From Rhodobiaceae bacterium (GTDB lineage Bacteria; Pseudomonadota; Alphaproteobacteria; Parvibaculales; Parvibaculaceae): a stretch of 7,592 nucleotides of DNA. Numbering within the stretch: position 1 is the first letter of the stretch; every line of letters begins with the position of its first letter. The notes beneath the pieces were generated by a model, which was not told where the DNA came from, did no database searches, and saw only the letters and a program-made list of their open reading frames with translations. The position numbers and the translations under genes were made by a program. This document shows positions 1 through 6,627 of this stretch, piece by piece. Location of the stretch: contig NVSO02000175.1 of assembly GCA_002401305.2 (NCBI GenBank), forward strand, positions 1-7,592. The letters are read 5' to 3'.

Positions 1-481
1 CGTTTCATGGCTCGCTGTGGCCATGTTGCTGGTGCAATTTGCCATCGTCCTGATGCGATATGTTTTTGGGGTCAATTACATTTGGTTCCAAGAATCTATT
101 CTCTACATGCACGGTTTTCTCTTCATGCTGACGGCAGGCTACGCGCTGTTGCATGATGAGCATGTGCGCGTTGACATCTTTTACCGCGAAGCATCCCGAC
201 GCGCCAAAGCGACAGTCAATTTGCTGGGCAGTTGCCTGCTCCTTTTGCCGTTCATGACATTGGTTTTCTATACCTCTTTCGGCTTTGTTATTAATTCATG
301 GGCTGATCTAGAAGGCTCGACCGAAACAAGTGGCATTCAAGGTGTATACCTCCTCAAATCCGCCATTCTCATATTCGCAGTGTTAGTTGGACTACAAGGC
401 ATCTCCCTCGCGATCCATTCCGTAAGGATTTTGCGTGGCGAAGAAGAAGCCCTGGACGACCACGAAGAGGCAGTTCTGTAA
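1..481 (+). CDS. dctQ: TRAP transporter small membrane subunit (DctQ/FcbT2 type), 5'-truncated by the window edge
   Basis: This is the small integral-membrane subunit of a tripartite ATP-independent periplasmic (TRAP) transporter, which works with the large subunit and a periplasmic solute-binding protein in ion-gradient-driven uptake across the inner membrane. The frame is open to the left edge (first full codon at 2), and the residues before the GTG at 17 (VSWLAV) continue the first hydrophobic helix, so the gene starts outside the window; 159 residues are visible. The family signature is clear: RYVFG, then an aromatic/Glu stretch (IWFQE), then a helix ending in HDEHVRVDIFY, matching the typical DctQ HVRVD motif. 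Four hydrophobic segments can be seen, the usual number for DctQ. The C-terminus is acidic (GEEEALDDHEEAVL). The next gene starts 3 nt after the stop, which suggests translational coupling. The solute-binding subunit is not visible, so the substrate cannot be named. Confidence 0.9.
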   Translation, partial: VSWLAVAMLLVQFAIVLMRYVFGVNYIWFQESILYMHGFLFMLTAGYALLHDEHVRVDIFYREASRRAKATVNLLGSCLLLLPFMTLVFYTSFGFVINSWADLEGSTETSGIQGVYLLKSAILIFAVLVGLQGISLAIHSVRILRGEEEALDDHEEAVL

Positions 482-484
482 ATC

Positions 485-2059
485 ATGGAAATTTCCGAAA
501 CCCTCGACCTGCTTATGTTTGGCGCGGCCTGTCTATTTTTACTCTCCGGCTACCCGGTTGCCTTCACCCTTGCCGGTGTGGCTCTCACGTTTGCAATGAT
601 TGGCATCGGCCTCGATGTCTTTCAATTTCGCGACCTGTTGGTGATCCCCAACCGTATCTTTGGGACCATGACCAATGAAATCCTCATTGCCGTGCCGCTT
701 TTCATTTTTATGGGGACCATGCTGGAGCGTTCCAAAGTTGCCGAAGAGCTCCTAGAGAACATGGGCAGGCTCTTCGGCTCGCTTCGCGGTGGCTTGGGCA
801 TTTCCGTGACGATCGTGGGCGCCCTTCTGGCAGCCTCAACAGGCATCGTCGGCGCCACAGTCGTCACCATGGGCCTTCTCTCGTTGCCCACCATGCTCCG
901 GCGCGGCTACGATCCAGCTCTGGCCACAGGATCCATTGCGGCGGCAGGTACCCTTGGTCAAATCATTCCGCCCTCCATCGTATTGGTGTTGCTGGGCGAT
1001 CAGCTCTCAAACGCCTACCAGCAAGCCCAGCTCGAAATGGGAATCTTTAATCCCAAAACCATGTCGGTGGGCGACCTCTTTGCAGGTGCGCTCATACCCG
1101 GTTTCATGCTGGTGGGCCTGTATATTTCTTACCAAATATATCGCGCCATCATTGATCCAGACTCGTCTCCCGCCATTCCACCAGAAGAGAGCGATGCAGA
1201 TCTCAAGGAACTTTATAAGCGCACCCTCCAAGCGCTGCTTCCCCCGATCATTCTCATCATCTCCGTCTTAGGGTCGATCCTTGGAGGTATTGCCACCCCA
1301 ACAGAAGCCGCCGCAGTAGGCGCTGTGGGCGCGACACTTCTTGCTGGATATAGACAGGCGCCGTCACAACGGCCCGCCTTAGGAGCGGGCCTAGGCCTCG
1401 TTCTTCTGCTGGTCCTTGTCAGCCAGGTAGACATGCGATTGGGACGTGAAAGCGTCACCTTTATCGAACAAATTTCAATCTACGCGGCTTTCGGCCTCAT
1501 AGGCCTCATCACCTGGGGTGTCGCCAAAAGCATGGCGCAGCTGCACAAGACAAGTGTGCTCTCTGATGTCGCCCGCGCCACCACCAAAGTAACCGCGATG
1601 GTCTTTATCATCCTCATTGGTGCAGCTCTATTCTCAACAGTCTTTAGAGGATTGGGCGGAGACGACATGGTGCACGAGTTTCTCACCGACATGCCCGGCG
1701 GCGTGGTGGGTGCCATGATCATTGTTATGGCTGTGATGTTCGTGCTTGGCTTCTTTCTCGACTTTATCGAAATCACCTTTGTCGTGGTGCCGATTGTTGC
1801 GCCTATTTTGCTGATGATGGGCGTAGACCCCGTCTGGTTAGGCATTATGATGGCCATCAACCTGCAAACTTCCTTCTTAACGCCCCCATTTGGGTTTGCT
1901 CTTTTCTATCTACGAGGTGTTGCTCCCTCATCCATTCGCACAACACAAATCTATCGGGGGGTGGCCCCCTTCATTGTCATTCAACTTTTCGCACTGCTCA
2001 TTCTCGCACTTTTTCCAGAGCTCGCGACATGGTTGCCAGAAGTCATTTTTGGCAAGTAG
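485..2059 (+). CDS. dctM: TRAP transporter large membrane subunit (DctM type, FcbT3-like subgroup) with an extra hydrophobic insert
   Basis: This is the translocating subunit of a TRAP transporter, a many-helix inner-membrane protein of 524 residues; ordinary DctM proteins are about 425-450. Seen in order: hydrophobic segments from residue 10, the GTLGQIIPPS motif at 155-164, TPTEAAAVGAVGA at 271-283, FFLDFIEITFVVVPIVAP at 423-440, and QTSFLTPPFGFALFYLRG near 461-478. The last two regions and the stretch NPKTMSVGDLFAGALIPG resemble the mannitol/chloroaromatic-compound TRAP subgroup (COG4664, FcbT3), which is a recognition call and not a search result. The extra length lies mainly between residues 290 and 358, where about 25 residues are usual; it holds two more hydrophobic stretches (about 299-315 and 329-347), so the topology of the rest could be preserved. 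The ATG at 485 follows the dctQ stop by 3 nt. A GAAGAGG at 464-470 is rather far for a ribosome binding site, so coupling to dctQ is likely. The substrate is unknown. Confidence 0.94.
   Translation: MEISETLDLLMFGAACLFLLSGYPVAFTLAGVALTFAMIGIGLDVFQFRDLLVIPNRIFGTMTNEILIAVPLFIFMGTMLERSKVAEELLENMGRLFGSLRGGLGISVTIVGALLAASTGIVGATVVTMGLLSLPTMLRRGYDPALATGSIAAAGTLGQIIPPSIVLVLLGDQLSNAYQQAQLEMGIFNPKTMSVGDLFAGALIPGFMLVGLYISYQIYRAIIDPDSSPAIPPEESDADLKELYKRTLQALLPPIILIISVLGSILGGIATPTEAAAVGAVGATLLAGYRQAPSQRPALGAGLGLVLLLVLVSQVDMRLGRESVTFIEQISIYAAFGLIGLITWGVAKSMAQLHKTSVLSDVARATTKVTAMVFIILIGAALFSTVFRGLGGDDMVHEFLTDMPGGVVGAMIIVMAVMFVLGFFLDFIEITFVVVPIVAPILLMMGVDPVWLGIMMAINLQTSFLTPPFGFALFYLRGVAPSSIRTTQIYRGVAPFIVIQLFALLILALFPELATWLPEVIFGK
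1371..1397. repeat. Overlapping inverted repeats inside the dctM insert
   Basis: GGCCCGC (1371-1377) and GCGGGCC (1385-1391) form a perfect 7-bp inverted repeat around a 7-nt loop. The right arm overlaps a perfect 10-bp palindrome, GGCCTAGGCC (1388-1397). The cluster is inside the coding frame, near the start of the extra segment of the large TRAP subunit. No T-tract follows, so it is not a recognisable terminator. It may be coding chance in GC-rich codons. Confidence 0.5.
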
Positions 2060-2092
2060 CCATTTTTGATAAGTAGTCATTTTAATAAGTAG
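2044..2092 (+). repeat. Imperfect 17-bp tandem repeat, three units, spanning the dctM stop codon
   Basis: Three adjacent units share the pattern CATTTTTGRYAAGTAG: 2044-2060 (CATTTTTGGCAAGTAGC), 2061-2077 (CATTTTTGATAAGTAGT) and 2078-2092 (CATTTTAATAAGTAG, two bases shorter). The first unit encodes the last residues and TAG stop of the large TRAP subunit; the other two fill the spacer. Because the period is not a multiple of three, the repeated TAG and TAA triplets fall in all three forward frames. Slipped-strand duplication of the gene end is the simplest origin. Confidence 0.75.
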
Positions 2093-2097
2093 GAGAG
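2091..2097 (+). promoter_or_regulatory. Ribosome binding site for the small anchored protein
   Basis: AGGAGAG ends 6 nt before the GTG at 2104. This is the best Shine-Dalgarno match in the window and decides the GTG start over the in-frame ATG at 2152. Confidence 0.8.
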
Positions 2098-2103
2098 ATC
2101 CCC

Positions 2104-2598
2104 GTGGGATATTTCAGTCGTTTTCTAAAGCCGGGCCAAGGCCTTCCGCCTATGGTCCGAAGCACGTTGATCCTCGTGGTGGCTATTGTTGTCGTTGGCC
2201 TAGTCCTTGACGGCGGCTACATCGACATTGAGGATCCAGACAAAGTAACGCTCACTGCGCGATTTGGGCCCTTAGAAGGGGATATTTACCCTCTCATAGT
2301 CATTGCACGCGTGCAAAACATCTCCGACGAGCCAATGAGCCTCACATCTCCAAATCCGTGTGATGTTTTTCGCTGGTTCCTGCTCGACGAGCACAATGAC
2401 TTCATCCAGTCAAAGCCACAAGACGCCTGTACGCAAGTCGCAATGTCCACGCACCTCGCGCCGGGGAAATTCCAAGAGACAGAATTTATTCTCCCCATCG
2501 ATGCGCGCCGGGTTGAACCAGGCGGAAACCTACGCCTGCGTTACAGATACTGGGGCCTCGAAGGCCAAACTAAATTCGTCTTCGAACTTCCACAATAA
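2104..2598 (+). CDS. Small membrane-anchored protein with an exported beta-rich domain, function unknown
   Basis: I do not recognise this 164-residue protein as a named family. It has a short basic N-terminus (MGYFSRFLKPG...), one strongly hydrophobic segment at about 20-36, and then a soluble domain with alternating beta-strand-like segments. No clear signal-peptidase site follows the hydrophobic segment, so an uncleaved anchor with a periplasmic domain is likely. Two cysteines (86 and 109) could form a disulfide there. The pattern VIARVQNISDEPMSL, then FRWFLLDEHNDFI, then HLAPGKFQETEFIL, then VEPGGNLRLRYRY is reminiscent of immunoglobulin-like domains such as BsuPI-type proteins ('N-x-S-D-E-P', then 'L-x-P-G'); this is an inference from the pattern only. 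The GTG start is chosen because AGGAGAG lies 6 nt upstream. It follows dctM by 44 nt with no terminator between, so it may be co-transcribed with the TRAP genes. It converges with parC, 15 bp away. Confidence 0.8.
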   Translation: MGYFSRFLKPGQGLPPMVRSTLILVVAIVVVGLVLDGGYIDIEDPDKVTLTARFGPLEGDIYPLIVIARVQNISDEPMSLTSPNPCDVFRWFLLDEHNDFIQSKPQDACTQVAMSTHLAPGKFQETEFILPIDARRVEPGGNLRLRYRYWGLEGQTKFVFELPQ

Positions 2599-2613
2599 GG
2601 TCAAGGCGCCCAG

Positions 2614-4854
2614 CTAGAACTTAGGCCCAAAGGTTTCCTGTCGAGGGTAGCCTTTGGGCGGCAAACGCCCGGCTTGAGCGCGCGCGCCCATCCACTCTCC
2701 CAGATCATCGATCGTGCGGACACGGCCGCTGCGCTCAACAACTGTCAGCCCCTCTTTGAGATTAAACGTCTTGGCGTCTTTCAACGTGCCGCCTTTGTAG
2801 CGCTGCAGGATCACACCCTTACCGCGCGTCATCTCCGGCACTTCTGATACCGGGAAGACCAGCAGCTTACGGTTTTCACCAATAACAGCCACATGATCGC
2901 CCACGACAGGCGCGATGACGACAGCCTCAACACCACCAGACACATTCAAAACCTGCTTACCGGCTTTACGCTGCGCAACAACGTCGGCCTCAGGCACAAT
3001 AAACCCGTGGCCAGAACTTGACGCGATCAACAATTTGCGTTCTGGGTCATGTTTAAGGAAGGACACAATGTCATGCCCCTCTTCCATATCAAGGAAGAAA
3101 CGGATGGGTTGGCCTGCCCCTCGACCGCCCGGCAATTTGTCTGCACCCAGCGTATAGAACCGCCCATCGGTGGCAAAAATAACAAGCTTATCTGTGGTCT
3201 GCGCATGGAAAACAAAGCGGCCTTTGTCGCCCTCTTTGTATTTAAGGTCGGCAGTATTCTCAACATGACCTTTAAGCCCACGCACCCAGCCTTTTTCAGA
3301 ACACACCACTGTAATGGGTTCACGTTCCACCATCGCTTCCATAGGAACCGAGTCCATATCAGGTGCGTCTTCTAAAGTAGTCCGACGTTTCCCCAATAGG
3401 GTTTTTGGACCAAAAGTTTTCTTCAGCTCTTTGATGTCGGTCGTAATATAGGCCCATTGATCTTTCTCGGAGGCGATAAGCGCTTTGAGCCCATCCCCTT
3501 CAGTAGAGAGCAAAGCATGTTCTTTACGAATTTCGATCTCTTCCAATTTATGGAGGGAACGCAACCGCATATTCAAAATGGCTTCTGTCTGCATATCAGT
3601 CAGCTTAAACGTCGCCATCAATTGCTTTTTAGGCTCATCCTCATATCGAATAATACGAATGACTTCGTCCAAATTTAGGAAAGCAATCAGAAAGCCTTCG
3701 AGCATTTCAAGGCGGTGCTCAATTTTACCCAACCGAAATTTACTACGCCGTACCAAGACGACTTGCCGATGGTCCAGCCATGCGCGCAAGGCTTCAGCCA
3801 AACTCAGCACACCGGGCACTTGACCGGCAGAAAGCACATTCATATTGAGCGAAATACGGTTTTCCAAATCCGTAATCCGGAACAAGGATTCCATCAAATG
3901 AACTGGATCAACATTTCGGCTTTTGGGTTCCAGAACCAACCGAATTTCTTCAGCAGATTCATCCATAACATCGCCCAGCAGCGGCAACCGACGCGCTAAC
4001 AACAATTCAGCAATGCGTTCGATTAATTTGGATTTTTGCACCTGATAGGGAATTTCAGTAACGACAATTTGCCATCCGCCCCGCGCAATATCTTCCTTGT
4101 GCCAGCGCGCACGAACTCGAAAGCCGCCTCGCCCTGTTTCATAGGCCTGCTCAATCGCAGCCCGGCTCTCAATGAGTATGCCGCCTGTGGGAAAATCAGG
4201 TCCTTGAACAAAGTCCACCAATTTGGTCGATTTCGTTGTTGGGTGTTTGATCAAATGCAGGGAGGCGTCACACAGCTCAGCCACATTGTGCGGCGGTATG
4301 CTGGTCGCCATCCCAACCGCAATCCCGGTCGACCCATTTGCCAGAAGGTGCGGAAAATTGGCGGGCAGAACCACCGGCTCTCTTTCTTCGCCGTCATAAG
4401 TCTCGCGGAAATCAACCGTGTCTTCGTCGATCTGTTGCAGCAAATATTGGGAGACCGCCGTCAGCCGCGCTTCGGTATACCGCATGGCCGCTGCATTATC
4501 ACCGTCCACATTACCGAAGTTACCTTGGCCATCCACAAGCAACCAACGCACAGAGAAGTCCTGCGCCAAACGCACCATGGCGTCATAAATTGCTTGGTCA
4601 CCGTGGGGGTTAAATTTACCCATCACATCGCCAACAACACGCGCGGACTTTTTAAACCCTGACTTGGGGTCCAGCTTTAGCTGCCGCATTGTATAGAGAA
4701 CCCGCCTATGCACAGGCTTCAAACCATCACGCACATCAGGCAAGGCCCGGTGCATAATAGTCGACAGCGCATACGCCAAATAGCGCTCTTCAAGCGCTTG
4801 GCGGAGGTTGATTTCATCTTCGGGCGATTCTGGTGGTGTTACACGTGTGGTCAT
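2614..4854 (-). CDS. parC: DNA topoisomerase IV subunit A
   Basis: ParC cuts and rejoins DNA in the ParC2-ParE2 enzyme that unlinks daughter chromosomes and relaxes supercoils. At 746 residues it is close to E. coli ParC (752). The start is canonical for the family ([31 protein letters not shown], residues 24-54). The winged-helix region holds [16 protein letters not shown] (66-81), and the catalytic tyrosine is Tyr126 in [28 protein letters not shown] and a tower/coiled-coil region follow, then a C-terminal pinwheel-like domain from about residue 495. I see no GyrA box (QRRGGKG type) in that domain; it has [14 protein letters not shown] instead, which together with the genomic place favours ParC over GyrA. 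At the positions of E. coli ParC Ser80 and Glu84 this protein has Gln87 and Asp91. It is the last gene of the minus-strand cluster, 86 nt after recO. The start has no good Shine-Dalgarno match. Confidence 0.96.
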   Translation of the reverse strand: MTTRVTPPESPEDEINLRQALEERYLAYALSTIMHRALPDVRDGLKPVHRRVLYTMRQLKLDPKSGFKKSARVVGDVMGKFNPHGDQAIYDAMVRLAQDFSVRWLLVDGQGNFGNVDGDNAAAMRYTEARLTAVSQYLLQQIDEDTVDFRETYDGEEREPVVLPANFPHLLANGSTGIAVGMATSIPPHNVAELCDASLHLIKHPTTKSTKLVDFVQGPDFPTGGILIESRAAIEQAYETGRGGFRVRARWHKEDIARGGWQIVVTEIPYQVQKSKLIERIAELLLARRLPLLGDVMDESAEEIRLVLEPKSRNVDPVHLMESLFRITDLENRISLNMNVLSAGQVPGVLSLAEALRAWLDHRQVVLVRRSKFRLGKIEHRLEMLEGFLIAFLNLDEVIRIIRYEDEPKKQLMATFKLTDMQTEAILNMRLRSLHKLEEIEIRKEHALLSTEGDGLKALIASEKDQWAYITTDIKELKKTFGPKTLLGKRRTTLEDAPDMDSVPMEAMVEREPITVVCSEKGWVRGLKGHVENTADLKYKEGDKGRFVFHAQTTDKLVIFATDGRFYTLGADKLPGGRGAGQPIRFFLDMEEGHDIVSFLKHDPERKLLIASSSGHGFIVPEADVVAQRKAGKQVLNVSGGVEAVVIAPVVGDHVAVIGENRKLLVFPVSEVPEMTRGKGVILQRYKGGTLKDAKTFNLKEGLTVVERSGRVRTIDDLGEWMGARAQAGRLPPKGYPRQETFGPKF
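2625..2659. other. Inverted repeat (hairpin) at the convergent gene junction, possible weak transcript end
   Basis: GCCCAAAGG (2625-2633) and CCTTTGGGC (2651-2659) are perfect 9-bp complements. In plus-strand RNA the stem can continue inward by a U-G and a U-A pair, a U-U mismatch, two C-G pairs and a U-G pair, closing on GUCGA. In minus-strand RNA the wobble pairs become C-A mismatches, so that fold is weaker. It sits 26 nt after the plus-strand gene's stop and inside the final codons of parC. Neither side has a T-tract, so a standard Rho-independent terminator is not supported. A second small hairpin, GGGCG (2656-2660) with CGCCC (2666-2670), shares part of the right arm and would compete with it. 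Confidence 0.4.
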
Positions 4855-4861
4855 AGGCCCG

Positions 4862-4888
4862 AATATACCGAGATTCGCGCGCTGTCAC
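4862..4888 (-). promoter_or_regulatory. Candidate parC promoter close to the start codon
   Basis: Read on the minus strand, GTGACA (4888-4883) is followed after 15 nt by TATATT (4867-4862), resembling the sigma-70 boxes TTGACA and TATAAT with a short spacer. Transcription would begin about 7 nt later, practically at the ATG (4854), giving a leaderless or nearly leaderless mRNA, which fits the missing Shine-Dalgarno site. A GATTC (GANTC type, the CcrM methylation site of many Alphaproteobacteria) lies in the spacer at 4872-4876. The rest of the 86-nt recO-parC gap shows nothing else. The call rests on pattern only. Confidence 0.25.
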
Positions 4889-4940
4889 CCAGCCAATACA
4901 ATCTGACACCCAAAAATCATCTGGATAACCCGAACAAAGC

Positions 4941-5684
4941 CTAATTTTCGGCCTTTGCCATCAATCGTTTGCGCACGATATCGACCAAACGTGTCCGTGG
5001 TTCTGGCAAATGCCCCAAAAGAGGTCCAAAAATCTGTTTCTCGAGAAAATGCCCGGTCAACGCCAATCCGTCTAAAACATCTGTCTCCTTGGCCTGATCA
5101 GCCCCCTCCCCGATTAGGAACCCCGGTAGCGCTAATAATTGGGCTTTATACTGCCCAGCGCCCTCAGCACAAACCGCCCGGCCGCTTCGGGGCGAAACAT
5201 ACACCAATCCCTCTTCCACCCCTGTGACAGCACAGGAGCGGAGGTCCAGCCCAAAACCGAGCTCTTGTAGAAGTCCTAATTCCCAGCGGACATATAATGT
5301 CGGCCAAATATCAGCATCTTCCAAATTGTCTAAAAGAACTTCATAGGCCTCAAAGAGAGCCGAGTGATTTTCACGCTCCGGCAAAGCCCTTGCCACACTC
5401 GACGCCGCGGTCAAGCCACCCAGCGCAAAACCATCCTCAATCAACACGCCAGCCCGCGCTGTGGTCAATTCGACGGTATAGGATCCTAGATGGTCTTCAA
5501 GGCGGGCGCGCCATTGCAACATCACACTGTTGCCAGGCTGCAAAACAGGTCGTAGGCGGCGCGACCGACCGCCCCGCACAAGACCGGAATGGCGACCATG
5601 TTGAGCCGTCAACACATCGAGGATTACTGCATTTTCTCCATGCAGTTTCACCGATAGCACGACCCCTTCATCTCGCCATTCCAT
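4941..5684 (-). CDS. recO: DNA repair protein RecO
   Basis: RecO works in the RecFOR pathway: it binds RecR and SSB-coated single-stranded DNA and helps load RecA at gaps. The protein has 247 residues, usual for the family. The N-terminal OB-fold region (about 1-80) starts with MEWRDEGVVLSVKLHGE and contains HGRHSGLVRGGRSRRLRPVL (30-49), a basic stretch typical of RecO. The C-terminal region contains LGFGLDLRSCAVTG followed by LVYVSPRSGRAV, the part that in many RecO proteins forms a zinc site. Here only two cysteines are present (151 and 172), not in Cys-x-x-Cys pairs, so a four-cysteine zinc site cannot form; single-cysteine forms of this motif are familiar to me from Alphaproteobacteria. 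The gene follows era by 19 nt in the same operon. No good Shine-Dalgarno site is seen before the ATG (only GGGTAG). Confidence 0.95.
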   Translation of the reverse strand: MEWRDEGVVLSVKLHGENAVILDVLTAQHGRHSGLVRGGRSRRLRPVLQPGNSVMLQWRARLEDHLGSYTVELTTARAGVLIEDGFALGGLTAASSVARALPERENHSALFEAYEVLLDNLEDADIWPTLYVRWELGLLQELGFGLDLRSCAVTGVEEGLVYVSPRSGRAVCAEGAGQYKAQLLALPGFLIGEGADQAKETDVLDGLALTGHFLEKQIFGPLLGHLPEPRTRLVDIVRKRLMAKAEN

Positions 5685-5703
5685 AAGCTACCCAAATTTA
5701 GAG

Positions 5704-6627
5704 CTATTTATCTTTGGGGAATTCCAAACCCATCATCTCATAACGCTCAGGGTCATCGCCCCATTTTTCGCGCACTTTGACAAAGAGAAAGAGATGGATT
5801 TTCATCCCAAACTCGTCCTGCATCTCTTCGCGCGCAAGCTTGCCGATGGTTTTGATACCCTCACCATTTTTGCCGATGAGAATTTTCTTGTGGCCATCCC
5901 GCTGCACATAGATGACTTGCTCAACACGCGCACTGCCATCTTTTTTGTCTTTCCAGCTTTCCGTTTCCACAGTCAGCGAATAGGGAAGTTCTTGGTGCAA
6001 CCGCAAATAGAGTTTTTCACGGGTAATTTCAGACGCCAAAGACCGCAAAGGCACATCAGCCATCTGATCTTCAGGATAAAGCCAAGGCCCGGTCGGTAAA
6101 CGCCCAGCCAGATAGGCGCGAAGGTCTTCAACCCCGTGGCCTTTTTCGGCTGAAATCATGAAGGTTTGCTCAAACTCAAACATCTCATTGAGCTCTTGAG
6201 TGAGCGCCAATAATTGCTCGCGCCGCAACAAATCAATTTTGTTCAACGCCAAAACGGCTTTGCGTCTTTCCTTAGTCAATCCAGTGATAATGCGCTTAAC
6301 ATCCGCACTCACGCCGCCTTGGCAATCTACCAGTAACACGATCAAATCAGCGTCCGCCGCCCCAGTCCAAGCCGCCGACACCATTGCCCGGTCCAACCGA
6401 CGCCGAGGTGTAAAAATGCCCGGCGTATCAACAAACACAAGCTGTGTGTTTTCGTGGAGGGCAATACCACGAATACGCGACCGCGTCGTTTGCACCTTAT
6501 GGGTCACAATCGCAACTTTGCCGCCCACCATCCGGTTGAGCAACGTAGATTTGCCCGCATTTGGCGCGCCAATGAGGGCTACAAAGCCGCAACGGAGCGC
6601 TTCTTGAGCTGTATTTTCGTCTGTCAT
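5704..6627 (-). CDS. era: GTPase Era, 30S ribosome assembly factor
   Basis: Era is an essential GTPase that binds the 3' end of 16S rRNA and helps mature the small ribosomal subunit. The 307-residue length fits (E. coli 301). All GTPase motifs are intact: G1 GAPNAGKST (20-28), the G2 threonines in QTTRSRIRG (46-54), G3 DTPG (67-70), G4 NKID (129-132) and G5 SAEKG (159-163). The C-terminal KH RNA-binding domain (about 205-285) has its GxxG loop as GKNG within ILIGKNGEGIKTIG. Its ATG overlaps the rnc stop as ATGA, so translation is probably coupled, which makes sense because RNase III and Era both act on rRNA maturation. GAGG lies 7 nt before the start. Confidence 0.97.
   Translation of the reverse strand: MTDENTAQEALRCGFVALIGAPNAGKSTLLNRMVGGKVAIVTHKVQTTRSRIRGIALHENTQLVFVDTPGIFTPRRRLDRAMVSAAWTGAADADLIVLLVDCQGGVSADVKRIITGLTKERRKAVLALNKIDLLRREQLLALTQELNEMFEFEQTFMISAEKGHGVEDLRAYLAGRLPTGPWLYPEDQMADVPLRSLASEITREKLYLRLHQELPYSLTVETESWKDKKDGSARVEQVIYVQRDGHKKILIGKNGEGIKTIGKLAREEMQDEFGMKIHLFLFVKVREKWGDDPERYEMMGLEFPKDK

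Noticed and set aside
17..19. GTG at 17 as the true start of the small TRAP subunit
   Set aside because: The frame stays open to the left edge and the residues before it continue the first transmembrane helix; no ribosome binding site precedes the GTG.
936..1271. A 111-codon plus-strand frame overlapping dctM
   Set aside because: Its product (many Trp, Ser, Pro and Arg) is low-complexity-like and is a shifted reading of the large TRAP subunit, which has clear family motifs in its own frame.
2676..2689. Alternating GC run (GAGCGCGCGCGCCC) as a possible Z-DNA site
   Set aside because: It encodes Gly-Ala-Arg-Ala codons of the ParC C-terminus and is short, so codon choice explains it.
4036..4662. 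A 208-codon open frame on the plus strand, antisense to parC
   Set aside because: It lies wholly inside the well-conserved parC and has no ribosome binding site or recognisable domain. Such long antisense frames arise from codon bias in the sense gene.
4708..4944. A plus-strand frame crossing the parC start and the recO-parC gap
   Set aside because: It starts within parC and ends in recO's stop region without a ribosome binding site or similarity I recognise; it is most likely a shadow frame.
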